Below, piece after piece: positions 53,753 through 62,445 of a stretch of 64,000 nucleotides of DNA (the stretch's first letter is position 1; each line of letters starts with the position of its first letter). The notes beneath the pieces are model-generated. The model was not told the DNA's origin and ran no database searches. It saw only the letters and a list, made by a program, of their open reading frames with translations. A program made the translations under genes and the position numbers. Source of the stretch: Bacteroidaceae bacterium (GTDB taxonomy: Bacteria > Bacteroidota > Bacteroidia > Bacteroidales > Bacteroidaceae); the NCBI GenBank assembly GCA_024693505.1, contig JAILKU010000022.1, forward strand, positions 1 through 64,000, written 5' to 3'.

Positions 53753-55165
53753 TCAAAGTTGACCTTCGGTCGACTCCCTTGACCTTTTGAACTTTTGAAC
53801 CTCTTGAACCTTTTGAGCCTTTCTCACTTTCCTCACCAGCCAGTAGAGCATGCCGATGGCTGCGAAGAAGCTGATGCAGTCTGATATGGGATGGGAGAGC
53901 CAAACGCCATCCAGGCCCCAGCGGCGGGGCAGGAAGATGAGCAGGGGAATGAGAAACAGCATCTGGCGGCTCACACTCAGGAAAATGCTCTTGCCTGCAT
54001 GACCGATGCTCTGGAAGAAATTGCCTATCACGATCTGCGAACCCACGATAGGGAAGGCGGCAGCTGTGATGCGGAACCCGCGAACGGCAATCTGCGAGAT
54101 GGTGGGGTCGCTGGTGAAGGCGCGCACCAGGAGCTGAGGCATGAACTGCACGATGAGGAATCCGGCGGTGGTGACCAGTGTGCCGGCTATCATCGTATAG
54201 CGAAGCACGCGCCAGACACGGTCGTTCTGATGAGCGCCCCAGTTGTAGCCGGCAATGGGCTGCATGCCCTGGTTGAGTCCCATAACGACCATGGTAAAGA
54301 GGAACATCACGCTGTTCATGATGCCGTACGCCCCGATGGCATAGTCTCCTCCGTGGGTGCGCAGGCCGCGGTTGATGAGCAGCACCACCAGACAGGCGCA
54401 GCTGTTCATCAGGAACGGGCTCATACCGATGGCCAGCGTCTGGCGTACGATATCGGGTCTTACGCGGAAGATGCCCCGCTTCAGGCGCAGCAGTTCGGTG
54501 GGGGCGGAGAACATGTAGATCTGCCATACGAGGCTTACGGCCTGGCTGAGGATGGTAGCTATGGCCGCACCGCGGATGCCCATATGGAGACCCCAGATGA
54601 AGAGGGGGTCGAGGATGGTGTTCAGTACGACAGTCAGGATGGTGCAGTTCATGGCTGCCCGCGGATGCCCTGCCGCCCTGAGGATGGCGTTCAGGCCGAA
54701 ATAGCTGTGGGTGATGATGTTGCCGATCAGGATAACCTGCATATATTCTCGGGCATAGGGAATAGTGGCCTCGCTTGCGCCGAAGAGATAGAGGATGCGG
54801 TCGAGGTATGGCCAGCACGCAAGGGTGAAGAGCAGGCCGATGATGATGTTCAGGGTGATGGCATTCCCCAGTACGAACTGCGCCGTGCGGTAGTCCTTCT
54901 GGCCCAGGCGTACGCTGATCACGGTGCTGGCTCCCACGCCAACCATGGCTCCCAGCGCGGCGCTCAGGTTCATGAAGGGGAAAGTGGTGGCCAGTCCGCT
55001 GATGGCCAAGGGGCCTACGCCCTGTCCGATGAAGATGCGGTCAACATTGTTGTAAAGGCTGCTGGCCGTCATTGCGATAATGGCAGGCAGGGCATATTGC
55101 CAGAGCAGTCGTCCGATGCTCTTCATGCCCAGTTCGGTGGGAATGTATTGTCTCTTCTGCTCCAT
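53753..55165 (-). CDS. MATE family efflux transporter
   Basis: Start MEQKRQYIPTELGMKSIGRLLWQYALPAI preferred; multipass MATE protein. Confidence 0.93.
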   Translation of the reverse strand: MEQKRQYIPTELGMKSIGRLLWQYALPAIIAMTASSLYNNVDRIFIGQGVGPLAISGLATTFPFMNLSAALGAMVGVGASTVISVRLGQKDYRTAQFVLGNAITLNIIIGLLFTLACWPYLDRILYLFGASEATIPYAREYMQVILIGNIITHSYFGLNAILRAAGHPRAAMNCTILTVVLNTILDPLFIWGLHMGIRGAAIATILSQAVSLVWQIYMFSAPTELLRLKRGIFRVRPDIVRQTLAIGMSPFLMNSCACLVVLLINRGLRTHGGDYAIGAYGIMNSVMFLFTMVVMGLNQGMQPIAGYNWGAHQNDRVWRVLRYTMIAGTLVTTAGFLIVQFMPQLLVRAFTSDPTISQIAVRGFRITAAAFPIVGSQIVIGNFFQSIGHAGKSIFLSVSRQMLFLIPLLIFLPRRWGLDGVWLSHPISDCISFFAAIGMLYWLVRKVRKAQKVQEVQKFKRSRESTEGQL

Positions 55166-55340
55166 TTGTTCTGATGAACCCTTCGGTAGTATAATATAAT
55201 AATGTGTGCGGGGGTCCGAAACGCCCAAAACGGGGGTGAAAAAGTTCCCGCATTTCCTTCCGCAGTGCAAATTTACTCATTAATTGGTTTATTATCCAAT
55301 TTTTTTGCGCGAAATGATAGGCTGGTTCACGTTTTTTTAC

Positions 55341-55348
55341 TAATTTTG
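55341..55348 (+). promoter_or_regulatory. -7 element TAATTTTG upstream of mmdA
   Basis: ACTAATTTTGTGCC about 50 bp upstream of the start. Confidence 0.5.
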
Positions 55349-55398
55349 TGCCGTTTTTGCGAAACGAACACATACTTTTATATTAACTTTCAAAATAA

Positions 55399-56970
55399 AT
55401 GAGTACTCAAGCAGAAAAGATCAAGGAGTTGGTTGAACTCCGTGCCAAAGCCCGTATAGGCGGTGGCGAGAAGGCTATTGAGAAGCAGCATGAGAAGGGC
55501 AAGTACACAGCCCGCGAGCGCATTGCCATGCTGCTGGACGAAGGTAGCTTCGAGGAAATGGACATGTTTGTGCAGCACCGTTGCACGAACTTCGGAATGG
55601 ACAAGAAGCATTATCTGGGCGACGGTGTGGTGACCGGTAGCGGAACTATCGGCGGCCGTCTGGTTTATGTCTTTGCACAGGACTTTACCGTAAGTGCCGG
55701 TTCTCTGAGCGAGATGCTGGCAAGCAAGATTTGCAAGGTGATGGACATCGCCATGAAGGTAGGTGCCCCCGTTATCGGTCTGAACGACTCGGGCGGTGCC
55801 CGTCTGCAGGAGGGTATCAATGCCCTGGCCGGCTATAGCGAGATATTCCAGCGCAATATCATGGCCAGCGGTGTGATTCCCCAGATTTCCGCTATCATGG
55901 GTCCGTGTGCCGGCGGTGCCGTTTATAGTCCTGCCCTGACCGACTTCACCCTGATGATGGAGAACACTTCCTATATGTTCCTCACCGGTCCCGCAGTCGT
56001 AAAGACCGTGCTGGGCGAGGTGGTTACCCAGGAGCAGCTGGGCGGTGCCAGCGTACACAGCACCAAGTCGGGCGTTACGCACTTCACGGCTTCCTCCGAG
56101 GAAGAGGCTATGGCCATGATCAAGCAACTCATCAGCTATATTCCCCAGAACAACCTGGAGAAGACGCCCCGTGTGGCTTGCACCGATCCCATCGACCGCA
56201 AGGAGGACTACCTCAACGAGATTATCCCCGAGAATCCCAACATGCCCTACGATATGTACGAGGTTATTGCCGGTATCGTGGACAATGGCGAGTTCTTCGA
56301 GGTTCAGCCCAACTTTGCCAAGAATATCATCGTGGGCTTTGCCCGCTTCAACGGCGAGAGCGTGGGTATCGTAGCCAATCAGCCCAAGCAGCTGGCCGGT
56401 GTGCTTGACTGCAATGCCAGCCGTAAGGGCGCCCGCTTCGTGCGTTTCTGCGACTGCTTCAATATTCCCATCGTCACGCTGGTTGACGTTCCCGGCTTCC
56501 TGCCCGGTACAGGTCAGGAGTATAATGCCGTTATCCTGCACGGAGCCAAGTTGCTCTATGCCTACGGCGAGTGCACGGTGCCCAAGGTAACCGTTACGCT
56601 GCGCAAGTCATACGGCGGTTCGCATATCGTGATGAGCTGCAAGCAGTTGCGCGGCGATATGAACTACGCTTGGCCCACTGCCGAGATAGCAGTGATGGGT
56701 GCTGCCGGTGCTGCCGCTGTGCTGTATGCCAAGGAGGCCAAGGCCCTGAAGGAAGAGGGCAAGGTGGACGAGGCAAAAGCCTTCATCAAGGAGAAAGAGG
56801 ACGAATACACCAACCTCTTTGCCAACCCCTACAACGCTGCACGCTACGGCTATATCGACGATGTCATCGAGCCGCGTAACACGCGCTTCCGCATCATCCG
56901 CGCTCTGGCTCAGCTGGAGAACAAGCGTCTGACGAACCCCGCCAAGAAGCATGGCAATATTCCTCTGTAA
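55399..56970 (+). CDS. mmdA: Methylmalonyl-CoA decarboxylase alpha subunit / acyl-CoA carboxylase carboxyltransferase
   Basis: 523 aa; GGEKAIEKQHEKGKYTARERIAMLLDEGSF, GLNDSGGARLQEG, VDVPGFLPGTGQE. Confidence 0.93.
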   Translation: MSTQAEKIKELVELRAKARIGGGEKAIEKQHEKGKYTARERIAMLLDEGSFEEMDMFVQHRCTNFGMDKKHYLGDGVVTGSGTIGGRLVYVFAQDFTVSAGSLSEMLASKICKVMDIAMKVGAPVIGLNDSGGARLQEGINALAGYSEIFQRNIMASGVIPQISAIMGPCAGGAVYSPALTDFTLMMENTSYMFLTGPAVVKTVLGEVVTQEQLGGASVHSTKSGVTHFTASSEEEAMAMIKQLISYIPQNNLEKTPRVACTDPIDRKEDYLNEIIPENPNMPYDMYEVIAGIVDNGEFFEVQPNFAKNIIVGFARFNGESVGIVANQPKQLAGVLDCNASRKGARFVRFCDCFNIPIVTLVDVPGFLPGTGQEYNAVILHGAKLLYAYGECTVPKVTVTLRKSYGGSHIVMSCKQLRGDMNYAWPTAEIAVMGAAGAAAVLYAKEAKALKEEGKVDEAKAFIKEKEDEYTNLFANPYNAARYGYIDDVIEPRNTRFRIIRALAQLENKRLTNPAKKHGNIPL

Positions 56971-56989
56971 TCCCTAAAACATACGCAAT

Positions 56990-57325
56990 ATGATTTTGGC
57001 AACTAATTGGTCTGCGGCCTGGCTGATGACAGGCATGGGTGTGGGTACGGTGTTTGTCATCCTTATCCTGCTCGTGCTTATACTTCAGATATTCAGCGTG
57101 GTCGCTGCCGCCGGAAAGGACAAGGCGCCCACAACGGTGAAGAGCGTGTCGAGGGACAATGGCGAAGAGCATCCCATCCTGAGTGAGTACAAGGATGACA
57201 TGGCTGCCATAGCCACCACCCTGTATCTGTATATGAACAATGCGCATGACGAAGAGAGCGGTGTGCTGACCATCCACATGGACGAGCACACCCTTTGGCA
57301 TGCCGAACTCAATCCGGATTGTTGA
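56990..57325 (+). CDS. OadG-like gamma/delta subunit of Na+-translocating decarboxylase
   Basis: 111 aa; single N-terminal TM helix (MGVGTVFVILILLVLILQIFSVV); operon position. Confidence 0.85.
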   Translation: MILATNWSAAWLMTGMGVGTVFVILILLVLILQIFSVVAAAGKDKAPTTVKSVSRDNGEEHPILSEYKDDMAAIATTLYLYMNNAHDEESGVLTIHMDEHTLWHAELNPDC

Positions 57326-57363
57326 GAGTGAGAGTAAAGTTAAACAATTAAAGAACACAAACA

Positions 57364-58095
57364 ATGAAAGATTTCAAGTTTAAGATAGCCGGTCGGGACT
57401 ATACCACAAAGGTGGAAGAACAGGAAAATGGCGCCCTGCTGGTAACCGTCAATGGAAAGGCCTATGAGGTTGAACTGCCCGAGCAGGCTCATGCCGCTCA
57501 TAAAACAATTGTAAAGGCCGCTGCCTCAGCAGCTCCCTCCGCTCCTTCTGCTGCCCCCTCTGCCGCTGCAGCCAAGGGCAACACGATGAGCGCTCCCTTG
57601 CCCGGCACGATCACCAAGGTGATAGCTCAGGCCGGTCAGAAGGTGAAGAAGGGCGATGTGCTCATTGTCATGGAGGCCATGAAGATGGCAAACGATATCG
57701 TGGCCGAGGCCGACGGAACGGTGAAGGCCGTGTGCGTCAGCGTAGGTCAGAGTGTGAACCAGGGCGATGCCCTCATTGAGTTCCAGGCTGATGCAGCACC
57801 CGCTGCTCCCAAGGCTGCACCTGCTGCTCCTAAGGCCACACCCGCGCCTGCTGCTCCGGCTGCTGCCAAGCCCGCCGCTGGGGCCAGTGTTGTTTCAGCC
57901 CCTCTGCCCGGTACGGTCACCAAGATACTGGTTCAGCCCGGTCAGGCTGTGAAGGCAGGCGAAACCGTGCTGACGATGGAGGCTATGAAGATGGAGAACA
58001 ACATCACGGCCGAGACCGACGGTACGGTAAAAGCAATTCTTGTTCAACAGGGTGCTCAGGTTCAGAGCGGAGACGCCCTTATAGAAATGGCATAA
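57364..58095 (+). CDS. Biotin carrier subunit with two tandem biotinyl domains
   Basis: 243 aa; [13 protein letters not shown] and [13 protein letters not shown] separated by an Ala/Pro linker. Confidence 0.93.
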   Translation: MKDFKFKIAGRDYTTKVEEQENGALLVTVNGKAYEVELPEQAHAAHKTIVKAAASAAPSAPSAAPSAAAAKGNTMSAPLPGTITKVIAQAGQKVKKGDVLIVMEAMKMANDIVAEADGTVKAVCVSVGQSVNQGDALIEFQADAAPAAPKAAPAAPKATPAPAAPAAAKPAAGASVVSAPLPGTVTKILVQPGQAVKAGETVLTMEAMKMENNITAETDGTVKAILVQQGAQVQSGDALIEMA

Positions 58096-58100
58096 GGCGT

Positions 58101-59390
58101 ATGAAAAGCAAGATCCAATTCTTCAGTATCCTGGCCCTTCTGTGTCTCTCGGCCATGCCTGCCATGGCGGCCGATCTGGACGTGCAAGAGGGGTTGGTAA
58201 AGTTTGTTGAGGAGATGGGCATCGTCAGCTTCTTCGCAGGCGAGGGTTGGAAGAATGCCGTGATGATCTGCATCGGCTGCTTTCTGCTCTACCTTGCCAT
58301 TAAGAAGGAATACGAGCCCCTGCTTCTGCTGCCGATTGCCTTCGGTATGATTCTGACCAATCTGCCGGGTGCCGGCATGTTCGACTCCGAGATGTGGAAC
58401 AACGAGTTCCTGAACCCCAGCAGTCCGAACTATCACAGCTACGGCTATGTGATGGCTCATGGCGGTCTGCTGGATATCCTCTATATCGGTGTCAAGGCCG
58501 GTGTCTATCCGTGTCTCATTTTCCTTGGCGTGGGTGCAATGACTGACTTCGGTCCGCTGATTGCCAACCCCAAGAGCCTTATTCTGGGCGCCGCTGCCCA
58601 AATAGGTATCTTTGCCACCTTCTTAGTCACGCAGATTGACATTCCCATCTTCGGTTTCTCGCCCGCTCAGGCCGCTTCAATCGGCATTATCGGCGGTGCC
58701 GACGGACCGACTGCCATCTTCCTGACGAGTAAGCTGGCTCCCGAGCTGCTGGGTCCCATTGCCGTAGCCGCCTATAGCTACATGGCCCTGGTGCCCGTTA
58801 TTCAGCCTCCTATCATGCGTGCACTGACTACCGAGAGCGAGCGTCGCATCCGCATGAGCCAGTTGCGCAGCGTCAGCAAGAAGGAGAAGATCCTCTTCCC
58901 CATCATCGTGGCTATCGTGGTGTCGCTGATCGTACCGTCTGCTGGCACCCTCATCGGTTGCCTTATGCTGGGCAATCTGATGAAGGAGAGCGGCGTAGTG
59001 GAACGTCTGAGCAAGGCCGCCCAGAACGAGCTGAACAACATCGTGGTCATCTGTCTGGGCCTCACCGTGGGTGCTACGGCAACAGCCACTTCGTTCATGA
59101 ACCTTCAGACGCTGGGTATCCTCTGTGTGGGCATCGTGGCCTTTGGCATCGGTTCCGCTTCGGGCGTGGTGATGGCCAAGGTGATGAACCTCTTCCTGAA
59201 GGAGAAGATTAACCCGCTCATCGGTTCTGCCGGTGTGAGTGCCGTGCCTATGGCTGCCCGTGTGAGCCAGATGGAGGGTGCTAAGGCTGATCCCCGCAAC
59301 TTCCTGCTGATGCACGCTATGGGTCCCAACGTGGCCGGCGTAATCGGTTCGGCCGTAGCTGCGGGCATCCTGCTCAGCTTCCTGGGATGA
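58101..59390 (+). CDS. oadB: Na+-translocating decarboxylase beta subunit
   Basis: 429 aa; [30 protein letters not shown]-type region, [24 protein letters not shown]. Confidence 0.93.
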   Translation: MKSKIQFFSILALLCLSAMPAMAADLDVQEGLVKFVEEMGIVSFFAGEGWKNAVMICIGCFLLYLAIKKEYEPLLLLPIAFGMILTNLPGAGMFDSEMWNNEFLNPSSPNYHSYGYVMAHGGLLDILYIGVKAGVYPCLIFLGVGAMTDFGPLIANPKSLILGAAAQIGIFATFLVTQIDIPIFGFSPAQAASIGIIGGADGPTAIFLTSKLAPELLGPIAVAAYSYMALVPVIQPPIMRALTTESERRIRMSQLRSVSKKEKILFPIIVAIVVSLIVPSAGTLIGCLMLGNLMKESGVVERLSKAAQNELNNIVVICLGLTVGATATATSFMNLQTLGILCVGIVAFGIGSASGVVMAKVMNLFLKEKINPLIGSAGVSAVPMAARVSQMEGAKADPRNFLLMHAMGPNVAGVIGSAVAAGILLSFLG

Positions 59391-59394
59391 TCCT

Positions 59395-60639
59395 ATGACG
59401 CTCTATGAGCTGAACCATATCGTCCGCACGGTGCTCGCGTCTTCTTTGGACGACGAGTACTGGGTTCAGGGCGAACTCGCCGATGCCTCGGCAGGCTACG
59501 GCGGGCATTTCTATGGCGAGCTCATACAGAAAGATGATAAGGCGCAGGCGATTATAGCGCGAGCCAGAGTGAACTGCTGGGCTCGTACCTATAATCTCCT
59601 GCGTCTTCGTTTTCAGAACGAGACGGGGCAGACGCTGCGTCCAGGTATGCAGGTAAAGCTGCTTGTCCGCGTTACGTTCCACGAGCAGTACGGTTATGCC
59701 CTTAATATCCAGGACATCGACTCGGCCTACACTCTGGGCGATATGGCACGCCGTAGGCGCGAGATACTCATGCAGTTGGAGGAGGACGGCATTCTGCACG
59801 ATAACCAGCAGCTTGCTCTTCCCCGCCTGCTGAAGCGCATTGCCATTGTCTCGTCGGCCTCCGCTGCGGGATATGGCGACTTCTGCAACCAGCTCCAGCA
59901 CAACGAGTATGGCCTATGCTTCATCACCCGCCTCTTTCCCGCTGTCATGCAAGGGCAGAAGGTAGAGGAATCCGTCATTTCGGCTCTGCAGCAAGTGGCG
60001 GACGAGGCTGAGGAATGGGACGTCGTGGTCATCATACGCGGCGGCGGTGCAACGGGCGACCTGAGCGACTTCGACAGCTATCCGCTGGCTTCGTTCATAG
60101 CCCAGTTTCCCATTCCCGTTATTACCGGCATCGGGCACGAACGCGACGAGACGGTGCTCGACTATGTGGCTCACACCCGCGTGAAGACCCCTACGGCTGC
60201 CGCGGCCTTCATCATCGACCATCAGGCACAAGAGGTTGCGCGGCTCGACGACTTGAAGCAGCGTATCGAACGTCACTCTCAGGACCGCCTGGCTCTAGAG
60301 CGCCAGCGCATGGAGCGCTATGCCCTCACCATCCCCCTCCTCTTCGAGCGCTTTAAGCAGCGTGCCGATCATCGGCTGGACATTATATTCCAGCGGCTCC
60401 AGTCTTCCCTCGCTCAGCGCACCGAGCGCGAGCTGCATCGTCTGACCCTCATGGAGCAACGCCTGAAGGGACTCGATCCCTCGCTCCTTCTCCACCGCGG
60501 CTACAGCATCACGCGGCTCGGCTCCCGTATCGTGAGAAGCCCCCGCGACGTAAAGCCCGGGGACGTCATCGTCACCCAGCTGAATGAGGGGGAGGTTAAG
60601 TCAAGGGTGGAAGACCCTAACCCCCGTCCTTCCTTGTAG
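59395..60639 (+). CDS. xseA: Exodeoxyribonuclease VII large subunit
   Basis: 414 aa; VIIRGGGATGDLSDFDSYPLA, TGIGHERDETVLDYVAHTRVKTPTAAA. Confidence 0.95.
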   Translation: MTLYELNHIVRTVLASSLDDEYWVQGELADASAGYGGHFYGELIQKDDKAQAIIARARVNCWARTYNLLRLRFQNETGQTLRPGMQVKLLVRVTFHEQYGYALNIQDIDSAYTLGDMARRRREILMQLEEDGILHDNQQLALPRLLKRIAIVSSASAAGYGDFCNQLQHNEYGLCFITRLFPAVMQGQKVEESVISALQQVADEAEEWDVVVIIRGGGATGDLSDFDSYPLASFIAQFPIPVITGIGHERDETVLDYVAHTRVKTPTAAAAFIIDHQAQEVARLDDLKQRIERHSQDRLALERQRMERYALTIPLLFERFKQRADHRLDIIFQRLQSSLAQRTERELHRLTLMEQRLKGLDPSLLLHRGYSITRLGSRIVRSPRDVKPGDVIVTQLNEGEVKSRVEDPNPRPSL

Positions 60640-60717
60640 GGAAGGAGTGGTTAGTCCTGAAGGCTGAGGGGAATATGGAAGTAAATCTCACAAGTAGCAA
60701 GTTACATATTATTATAT

Positions 60718-61017
60718 ATGAATAAAGACAACAATCCGAATCAAACCGCTCACTCCCTGCAAGGGAGGGCAGGGGAAGGGTCTTCTATTGCTGGAGGGTC
60801 CTCTAAGGCTGAAGGGTCTTCCTCTTCTTTAACCTACGAGCAGGCAATGCAGCAACTGGAGATGCTTGCGGCCAAGATGGAGCAGAACGAGATTAGTCTG
60901 GACGACATGGCCGAACGTTTGCGTGAAGCGCAGCAACTGATGAAGTATTGCCGCGATTGCCTCTATGAAGCAGAAAAAAACTGCAAATCATTACTGAGTG
61001 TCGAAGAAAAATTGTAA
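60718..61017 (+). CDS. xseB: Exodeoxyribonuclease VII small subunit with repeat-derived N-terminal extension
   Basis: 99 aa; conserved part LTYEQAMQQLEMLAAKMEQNEISLDDMAERLREAQQLMKYCRDCL. Confidence 0.9.
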   Translation: MNKDNNPNQTAHSLQGRAGEGSSIAGGSSKAEGSSSSLTYEQAMQQLEMLAAKMEQNEISLDDMAERLREAQQLMKYCRDCLYEAEKNCKSLLSVEEKL

Positions 61018-61060
61018 TTTTGCAGAGAATTAGCGTAAAAAGATTTAAAATACAAACATT

Positions 61061-62083
61061 ATGAATGAAATTGACTGGGGTAACCTCTCGTTTGGTTACA
61101 TGAAGACGGACTACAACGTACGCTGCTACTATCGCAATGGCACATGGGGCGAGATTGAGACGTGCAGCGAGGAAACGATTCCCATGCACATGGCAGCCAC
61201 CTGCCTCCACTACGGCCAGGAGGCTTTCGAAGGGCTGAAGGCCTACCGCTGCCCCGACGGCAAGGTGCGCATCTTCCGCGCTGATGAGAACGCCGCCCGA
61301 CTGCAGAGCACATGCCGCGGCATCATGATGCCCGAACTGCCGACAGAGCGCTTTATCGAGATGGTGGAGAAAGTGGTGAGGCTGAACGAGCGCTTTATCC
61401 CGCCATATGAGAGCGGCGCCACGCTCTATGTGCGGCCCCTGCTCGTGGGAACCAGCGCCCAGGTGGGCGTGCATCCCGCATCGGAGTACCTGTTCCTCAT
61501 CTTCGTAACGCCCGTGGGACCGTACTTCAAGGGCGGATTCAGCACCAACCCTTACGTAATCATTCGCGAGTACGACCGCTCGGCGCCTCTCGGTACGGGT
61601 ATCTACAAGGTGGGCGGCAACTATGCCGCAAGTCTGCGAGCCAACCACATGGCCCATGAGCTGGGCTACAGCTGCGAGTTCTACCTCGATGCCAAGGAGA
61701 AGAAATACATGGACGAGTGCGGAGCCGCAAACTTCTTCGGCATCAAGGACAATACCTATGTGACGCCTAAGAGCACCAGCATCCTGCCTTCCATTACGAA
61801 CAAAAGCCTGATGCAACTGGCCCTCGACATGGGCCTGAAGGTCGAGCGCCGTCAGATTCCCGAGGACGAGCTGGCCACTTTCGAGGAGGCAGGAGCCTGC
61901 GGCACGGCAGCCGTCATCAGCCCCATCGCGCGCATCGACGACCTCGAAGAGAAGAAGTCCTTCATCTTCAGCAAGGACGGAAAGCCAGGGCCCGTCAGCA
62001 CTAAGCTATACAATAAGCTGCGCAACATCCAGTACGGCATAGAACCCGACGTTCACGGATGGACGCGTGTCGTGATAGAGTAA
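61061..62083 (+). CDS. ilvE: Branched-chain amino acid aminotransferase
   Basis: 340 aa; MHMAATCLHYGQEAFEGLKAYRCPDGKVRIFRADENAARL, YMDECGAANFFGI. Confidence 0.96.
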   Translation: MNEIDWGNLSFGYMKTDYNVRCYYRNGTWGEIETCSEETIPMHMAATCLHYGQEAFEGLKAYRCPDGKVRIFRADENAARLQSTCRGIMMPELPTERFIEMVEKVVRLNERFIPPYESGATLYVRPLLVGTSAQVGVHPASEYLFLIFVTPVGPYFKGGFSTNPYVIIREYDRSAPLGTGIYKVGGNYAASLRANHMAHELGYSCEFYLDAKEKKYMDECGAANFFGIKDNTYVTPKSTSILPSITNKSLMQLALDMGLKVERRQIPEDELATFEEAGACGTAAVISPIARIDDLEEKKSFIFSKDGKPGPVSTKLYNKLRNIQYGIEPDVHGWTRVVIE

Positions 62084-62106
62084 AGGACGTACGGCGCAGG
62101 AAGACT

Positions 62107-62172
62107 AAAACATCGGTGTTGTTTTGGCAAAACAACGACGTAGAAAAGGCAAAACAATGGCGTTGTTTTCTA
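62107..62172. repeat. 22-bp period array, three units, same family as 37619-37684
   Basis: Units start at 62107, 62129, 62151; between convergent ilvE and the 62446 gene. Confidence 0.95.
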
Positions 62173-62302
62173 TGGGTGCCCGTTAAGTCTTTCTCGGCGT
62201 CTTTCCTGTCTTGGGCAGAGGTATCTGCTGGTTCTTCTGCAACATGCTTCTGGATTGCTCAAGATAACAGACAGTTTCTTTAAGAACGTTTTATTTATAA
62301 CA

Positions 62303-62332
62303 AGAAAGGCCCGCCGGATGGCGGGCCTTTCT
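62303..62332. terminator. Bidirectional intrinsic terminator between convergent genes
   Basis: AGAAAGGCCCGCC-GGAT-GGCGGGCCTTTCT, perfect 13-bp stem. Confidence 0.85.
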
Positions 62333-62445
62333 TTGGTTCCTCCCTTGATGTGGAGGTTAGAGGTTTTCACTAAACCAGAACCTTGAGCTTTGCTCGAGCT
62401 TCTTTCCGTTCGGTAGAACACTCGAGCAAGCTCAGCGTTCTATTC

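Noticed and set aside
53730-54818. 362-aa ORF overlapping the MATE gene on the same strand
   Set aside because: Out-of-frame reading with low-complexity composition; the MATE frame is clearly coding
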